Assembly: GCA_003024785.1 (NCBI GenBank)
Contig: PUQB01000046.1
Span: 248,001-312,000, forward strand
DNA: 64,000 nt
Direction of reading: 5' to 3'
Origin: Selaginella tamariscina
Taxonomy: Eukaryota; Streptophyta; Lycopodiopsida; Selaginellales; Selaginellaceae
The translations under genes were made by a program, and so were the position numbers. The notes beneath the pieces are model-generated. The model saw only the letters and a list, made by a program, of their open reading frames with translations, ran no database searches and had not been told where the DNA came from. Of the stretch, positions 58,526-64,000 are shown piece after piece. How positions within the stretch are numbered: the first letter of the stretch is position 1; each line of letters starts with the position of its first letter.

Positions 58526-61301
58526 ACACACACACACACACACTTTTAACGAAGGTATTAAAATGTGGCTTTGCTTGAATATTTACTGATGTTTTCCCAA
58601 TCAGTTTATCAGTTATTTTAGCTTGTTTGTTTGTTAATTATCCGTTAGCTAACTTGAGTACGAGACAGAGCTTTACGAGCAGGCAATCAAGTACGAGAAA
58701 GGGTCTTATATTACATCAACCGGTGCATTGGCTACTCTATCTGGGGCAAAGACTGGACGCTCTCCAAAGGACAAACGAGTTGTGCGTGAGGAGACCTCCA
58801 TGGACGACCTTTGGTGGGGAAGGTGAGTAGTTTAAGGTTAAGCACTAGTTATATCTTAAGTTCTTCATGTATTAATTATAATACAATCTTTGCAGTGGTT
58901 CACCCAACATTGAGATGGACGAGGAAACTTTCCTGGTTAACCGTGAGAGAGCTGTGGATTACTTGAATTCATTGGAAAAGGTAAACTTCACAATAATGTA
59001 CAGTCTTATACTCGTGTGTGTTATCTTTAAAAGCATGCTTCTGAGACATCTTGAGATTTCATAACGCTTTCATCATGTGCATGCTTTAGGTGTTTGTCAA
59101 CGATCAGTTTCTCAACTGGGATCCGGAAAATCGCATCAAAGTCAGAATCATCTCCGCTCGTGCTTACCACTCACTGTTCATGTACAATATGTAAGTTACA
59201 CACCAAATATATGTGCGCGTGTGAGCTACGCGTGCATAGTTTGTTACCCAAGCTAGTTCTTGTCATATACCGTGTGTGGGTACGTGTGATACAGTAGTTT
59301 GTTAACCGTGATATACAAAATATCAATATTTATATGAAGCTGTAAAACTAGCTTTATTATATACACATATAGATTTTTATTGAGTCTTAGTAACTTCTAC
59401 ATATATGTCCCTTGATATGTACGCATGATTATATCAAATACTTTTATGTGATCAGGTGCATTCGACCGACAGCCGAGGAACTGGAGGAATATGGAAGTCC
59501 GGACTTTACTATTTACAATGCTGGACGGTTCCCATGCAACCGATACACGCACTATATGACATCATCAACGAGCATAGACATCAACATTAAGAGACGTGAG
59601 ATGGTCATTCTGGGGACGCAGTACGCTGGCGAAATGAAGAAGGGACTGTTTAGTGTTATGCACTATTTGATGCCTAAACGAGGCATTCTCTCCCTTCATT
59701 CCGGGTGCAATATGGGCAAGTCAGGCGACGTTGCACTGTTCTTTGGGCTATCAGGTCGTGTGCGTGCGTGCGTGTGTGTTTATTGGAGACAGTAACTTCT
59801 GGTACTTTCATTAAGAGAGTGATTAGTTTGTAGATATGCAGTTTATCATATACACAAGTTTATTTGTCTTTGATTTATTTGTTTATTAACTTTTGTTTTC
59901 CTAGGGACGGGAAAAACTACTTTGTCCACGGATCACAACCGTTATTTAATTGGAGATGATGAACACTGCTGGAGTGACACAGGTGTTTCCAACATCGAAG
60001 GTGGTTGCTATGCAAAATGCATAGACTTGTCTCAGGAGAAAGAGCCCGATATTTGGAACGCTATAAAGTTTGGAACAGGTGTGTGCATGTCGAGCGCGTG
60101 CGTGTGTGTGTGATTATGTAGAACTATTCTGAGGCTTTTAATGTCATGATGTTTTGCAGTGTTGGAAAACGTTGTTTTTGATGAACATACAAGAGAGGTC
60201 GACTACGAAGACAAGGGTGTAACAGGTCTCTCTCTCTCTCTTTCTCACTCACACACACACAACTTACTTGGCCAAACATACAGAGAACACACGAGCTTCA
60301 TATCCAATTGAGTATATTCCAAACGTGAAGATACCATGTGTTGCATCTCATCCAAAGAATATTATTCTACTTGCCTGTGATGCTTTTGGTGTTCTTCCTC
60401 CCGTTAGCAAGCTCACTTTACCTCAGACAATGTACCACTTCATCAGTGGCTATACTGCTCTGGTAAGCAAGTGTAATATAATGTGTGAGTTTATAACATA
60501 GTGGAATATCTGTATATACAGGTTGCTGGAACTGAGGATGGCATTAAGGAGCCACAGGCAACATTTTCTGCCTGTTTTGGTGCCGCTTTCATCATGTTGC
60601 ACCCTACAAATATGCAGCTATGCTGGCTGAGAAGATGAAGAAGCATGGTGCTACTGCTTGGCTTGTCAACACTGGCTGGACTGGTGGAAGGTGCGTTTGT
60701 TGTGTGTGTGTGCATACATGTGTTTATATGTTTGAATATCAAACACACATGTATATCTAATTGGTTTATGCAGCTATGGTGTGGGAGCGAGAATGAAGCT
60801 AGCTTACACCAGGAAGATAATTGATGCAATACATGATGGCTCTCTGCTTAATGCAAACTACAGTGAGACTCCAATATTTAAGCTTCATATTCCTGACCAC
60901 GCTGAGGGCGTTCCTCCTGAGTTTCTCCATCCAGAAAACATGGTATGTAATTAATAAAACTAACTTGTGCATATAGTGTTATAAGATGTTAACTTAGCAA
61001 GTTCTTTGTGCTTTATTTAGTTAGTGGAGGGTGTATGTATATATGCATGTGTGTGTATGCATGAAGACAGGTGGCAGACGTGTCTGGTATTGTTTCATAT
61101 AATTAATTAAAGTATATACTTACTTACAGATAGTTTGATAATTTATTGTAATTTATTGCAGTGGTGGGATAAGAAGGCATATTTTGATACACTGAGGAAA
61201 CTGGCCAGCCTGTTTAAGAAGAACTTTGAGAACTTCACTGATTACAGCGTTGGAAATGATAGAAGCTGACCCAGGAGATTGTTGCTGCAGGCCCTGAGTA
61301 A
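57765..61301 (+). CDS. PCK1: Phosphoenolpyruvate carboxykinase (ATP), plant cytosolic type; two one-base gaps
   Basis: It converts oxaloacetate and ATP to phosphoenolpyruvate, ADP and CO2 in the cytosol, a key gluconeogenic step. Twelve coding exons: 57765-57988, 58302-58465, 58669-58822, 58896-58980, 59090-59190, 59456-59754, 59905-60078, 60160-60225, 60284-60462, 60522-60690, 60774-60942 and 61162-61301. The plant N-terminal extension is seen ([16 protein letters not shown]), then [66 protein letters not shown] and the P-loop [11 protein letters not shown] with [12 protein letters not shown], and near the end [13 protein letters not shown]. The exons sum to 1924 bases. One base is missing near 60604 (after AAFIMLHPT) and one near 61262 (before [12 protein letters not shown]). 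Adding them gives 1926, or 642 codons with the stop, the usual size. The frame is sound elsewhere and all splice sites are canonical. Confidence 0.95.
58035..58094. repeat. (TA)n(GA)n compound microsatellite in PEPCK intron 1
   Basis: A TA run passes directly into a GA run shortly after the exon 1 donor. Confidence 0.9.
58480..58543. repeat. (CT)n(CA)n compound microsatellite in PEPCK intron 2
   Basis: A CT run followed by a CA run begins about 15 bases after the exon 2 donor. Confidence 0.9.
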
Positions 61302-61707
61302 ATCATATGTATATACTTCTCTATTCATTTATTGAATAAATCTCTACTTCTCTATATTAGCACTAATCACTAATGTAATTGCATGATAAAATGTGTATAG
61401 AGCTATAAACAATACACATACTCTTTGCAAGTGTGTGTGTATGCCAGTTATGGTTGACTTTACATGTTAACAGCAAATGCCAGTTGAGTTTGACTTTATA
61501 CACACTCCCTTAAGTAAAATGCAACCATAGTAAACTATCATAATTTTATAGATTTTAAAATCATAGACTTTCGATTTAAAACTTGGATAGTTAACATCTC
61601 AAAATTTTTTACGTGCATAGATTCTCTTATATATAAAACGTGTATAAATATAAAATATGTTTATAATACTTCAATAATCTCTCTCTCTCTCCTCTCTCTC
61701 CACCAAC
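61302..61707. other. Convergent 3' region between PEPCK and XTH
   Basis: PEPCK (plus) and XTH (minus) converge here with about 400 bases between stop codons. The region is AT-rich, and AATAAA-like words near 61335 (TTGAATAAATC) could serve PEPCK polyadenylation. Confidence 0.5.
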
Positions 61708-63057
61708 TTAATGACAGTACAAACGTATTGACTTAAATTGTAAAGTATTGAGTATGCAATCAATTAGCACTACACTCGGTGGCGCCTTTGGAAATCTTTT
61801 AGTATCCTTACAATAATCATATATCATGAAATTGTCCTTAACCCACTGAAGTTTACTCTTGGTCGCGTCATCTAGTGTTGCGAAAGTAGGGCTTTCCCAC
61901 CATTTCGGTACCTTCCTCTTCTTGCTACACGCAGGAGCATCCCTGCACGCATCAATCCCAAATCCTCTGAAATTAGCGATAAACGGGGCTTTATCCCACT
62001 TAATCTTCTCTAATCCTCGTGTTGCCAGCTACACCGTTCCATAAGCTGGAGAATACACCATCGGTTTTGTGTATGGGTACGGGACACCCAATTCTGCAGT
62101 CTTGTTTCTAAACACACGGATTGGCACGTCGTCCACGTACAATCTGTAGATTCAAATTTTTGAATGTCAGAATATTCTTTTTAACGGAACAGGAAATATA
62201 AAACATACATACAGAAGCTTATACATATAGATGTGTGTGTATACAGACACACACATCTATATATGTCTATATGTCTGTATAGATACACGCAGTGTCTGTT
62301 TGTAAAGATACGTGTGTGTATGCGTCAGAGAGAGAACTTACATGATCTGTAGGCGGTTCCAGATAATGGAGTAGGTATGAAAGTCGGCAGTGGGATCGAA
62401 CCAGAGGTATATCTGTTGCTCTCGATCACCGGTCCCATTTGCAAAGATGTTAGTATGCACAATATAAGGCTGTCCAGTTGTGTTGCCCAAGAACTCAAAA
62501 TCGATCTCATCATGGTTTGAGGATGGCATATCCGAAGACATCTGTAGTGAATATCGATTATTATGTGATATATGAATCTATAAAACTCTTACATAGAACG
62601 TGGTGACTGTCCCTGATGATTCATTGGCTACAAGCTTGATTCTCATGCTCACATAGCCGAATAGGTACTTGCTTCTAGATGCAAGTCCAGAACCTCCTGT
62701 TTAAAATAGCTCCATGAATGTGTGTGTGTGCACCTACATTAGTGTATGTAGCACCAACATAGTTTACTCATATCGATCTTAAAACTACATATACAAAGTA
62801 TACGTAGCCAAACTAGAATCCAATCTAAAACACGTTATGAGAGAGAGAGAGAGAGAGAGAGGAGACATACCAGTTTGATTGGTGAGCATAAGTTGCAATT
62901 GCTTTTCCCTGTTAATGATTTTAGTATTCTGAGCGCCCCAGCTTACTGCATAGTTCTTTAGGAACTTTGAGTCGGAGAGTTTTCTGGGGATTGGCTGGGC
63001 ACAAATGAATGCAGGAACGAGAAGAAGAATGAAAACAAGAATTGGGGGTGTGCCCAT
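61708..63057 (-). CDS. XTH: Xyloglucan endotransglucosylase/hydrolase (GH16); two one-base gaps in the last exon
   Basis: Secreted wall enzyme that cuts and rejoins xyloglucan. Four exons: 63057-62871, 62696-62593, 62541-62342 and 62143-61708, about 309 residues. The ATG at 63057 opens a signal peptide ([20 protein letters not shown]). Exon 2 encodes [19 protein letters not shown]. Exon 3 carries the catalytic [11 protein letters not shown], with an N-glycosylation site (NTT) just after it as usual, then [18 protein letters not shown]. Exon 4 has [18 protein letters not shown] and the XET C-terminal domain with [19 protein letters not shown]. The frame shifts twice within exon 4, near 62070-62045 (around PMVYS / [10 protein letters not shown] / LEKIKW), by one base each. 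Sequence on either side is well conserved and the splice sites are canonical. The stop used is TAA at 61708-61710. A 15-bp hairpin lies in intron 3. Confidence 0.9.
62226..62261. repeat. Hairpin in XTH intron 3
   Basis: TATAGATGTGTGTGT (62226-62240) is perfectly complementary to ACACACACATCTATA (62247-62261), with a 6-base loop. It is a strong short stem inside an intron. Confidence 0.85.
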
Positions 63058-63926
63058 GTTGCTATGTTTTGCTAAATGTTTCACACTTATATGTACATCT
63101 CAAATGAGATACGCGTATTTGATCGTGGCATGAGGTGTATTAGAATAATTTAAGCGAAATCGATGGCGATGCTCGCGGAATCCAAGTGAAAGCGCCATTT
63201 TTTAATTTTAAATTTGAAAAAAAAGGCGGCAATAACAGTGTACACGGTATTTGTCACGAGATAACGAGGAATAAGAATGTTATTTTATTATATATATTTG
63301 GTTGTTTTGATCAAAACAACCACAACATTCTGTATTGACACACTATATATAGCTGGCTCTTCATAGTCATTCTCTTAATTACACTACATATCCACTCAGT
63401 TGCTTAGAGTATACAAACAAGTTTAAATAATGCATATATACATGGGACCTATACAAGTACAAACCAAATACAGGAGCATATAACATGCCCAGCATATGTA
63501 CAATCCAGATATCTATGGAACTATAGTGCTAGAGAGAGAACTATAGTCATCACACCATTTACTTTACTACTAAGAAAACAGTTCCTTTGTGTGTGTGTGT
63601 GTGTGTGGTGAATGTCATACATCGTACATTGATGAAAGCCATATCATAAGGTCCGTAATTTCTCATATTATAGATAGTATTACGTATACTGAATAGATGA
63701 ATCAGAAATATTTTAATTCAGCACAGGGAAAGGGCACAGTCCTCACAAAAGAGAGACCACACCAACCTTGCTCTCTGCAGTACCTGCTTATTTCATCATA
63801 TTCATCTTTAATGTACCACTACCATTGATCTAAGTATATATATTATATACTTATGATTCAAAGATCTTATTTACTATATACTATATATCATATAAACATA
63901 CCTTAATGAAAAGATAAATAAATAAA
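63058..63926. promoter_or_regulatory. XTH upstream region
   Basis: Lies upstream of XTH and downstream of the partial gene at the right edge. It holds a perfect 22-bp palindrome at 63300-63321 (half-site GGTTGTTTTGA), a TATATAT run at 63290-63297 and a (GT)n run near 63589-63607. No gene was found. Confidence 0.45.
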
Positions 63927-64000
63927 TTATGATGCTTGGTACTTGTCCAAGGTCTTCTCTACGTTCTCCAGTTGTCCTAACAGGCAATCGATCTTTTTCA
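63927..64000 (-). CDS. Last exon of an unrecognised gene, cut by the window edge
   Basis: The minus strand encodes KKIDCLLGQLENVEKTLDKY then QAS and a TAA stop at 63927-63929. The stretch is charged and heptad-like, consistent with a C-terminal coiled coil. The rest of the gene lies outside the window and the family cannot be named. The frame could be chance, but the lack of stops and the composition favour coding sequence. Confidence 0.4.
   Translation of the reverse strand, partial: KKIDCLLGQLENVEKTLDKYQAS

Overview
The window is nuclear DNA from a land plant. It carries spliced genes with short introns and canonical GT..AG borders, plant-type families (a xyloglucan endotransglucosylase, an IRE-type AGC kinase, a plant ATP-dependent PEP carboxykinase, a family 1 beta-glucosidase, a TPR-SET protein), Ty3/gypsy elements primed by initiator-Met tRNA, and very AT-rich intergenic DNA. 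I cannot fix the species. Introns are short and packed with CA/TG, GA/CT and TA dinucleotide runs.

Layout. 1-9.5 kb: AT-rich gene desert with a fossil gypsy pol fragment, an ~87-bp tandem repeat and a relic of a beta-glucosidase exon. 9.55-10.6 kb: F-box gene in three reading frames. 14.3-17.1 kb: beta-glucosidase on the minus strand, with another relic near 18.1 kb. 19.6-23.6 kb: TPR-SET methyltransferase-like gene on the minus strand. 24-26.7 kb: AT-rich minisatellites. 27.3-31 kb: a rearranged patch holding an imperfect inverted duplication of part of an SMC3 cohesin gene, abutting a copy of the TPR-SET first exon and promoter. 31.3-36.4 kb: a near-whole Ty3/gypsy element, with a perfect 5-bp target duplication, sitting in an exon-like sequence. 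36.9-45.6 kb: a DNA-transposon fragment, an old LTR, and a large non-coding LTR element (LARD-like) of the same LTR family. 47.6-55.4 kb: IRE-type kinase on the minus strand. 56.4-57 kb: small unknown gene on the plus strand. 57.8-61.3 kb: PEP carboxykinase on the plus strand. 61.7-63.1 kb: XTH on the minus strand. 63.93 kb to the end: last exon of a further minus-strand gene.

The most important caution concerns single-base indels. Every conserved gene with long homology (beta-glucosidase, TPR-SET, IRE, PEPCK, XTH, and the F-box gene) keeps its splice sites and motifs but switches frame at one to about eight places, often in homopolymers. PEPCK needs exactly two extra bases to total 642 codons including the stop. 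This pattern fits uncorrected long-read errors better than simultaneous decay of unrelated genes, so "broken" calls on host genes here are provisional.

The genes are not an operon or an obvious functional cluster. PEPCK (gluconeogenesis), XTH and beta-glucosidase (cell wall or glycoside metabolism) and IRE kinase (cell growth signalling) are neighbours without visible joint regulation. IRE and the small unknown gene diverge from a shared intergenic region of roughly 0.9 kb.
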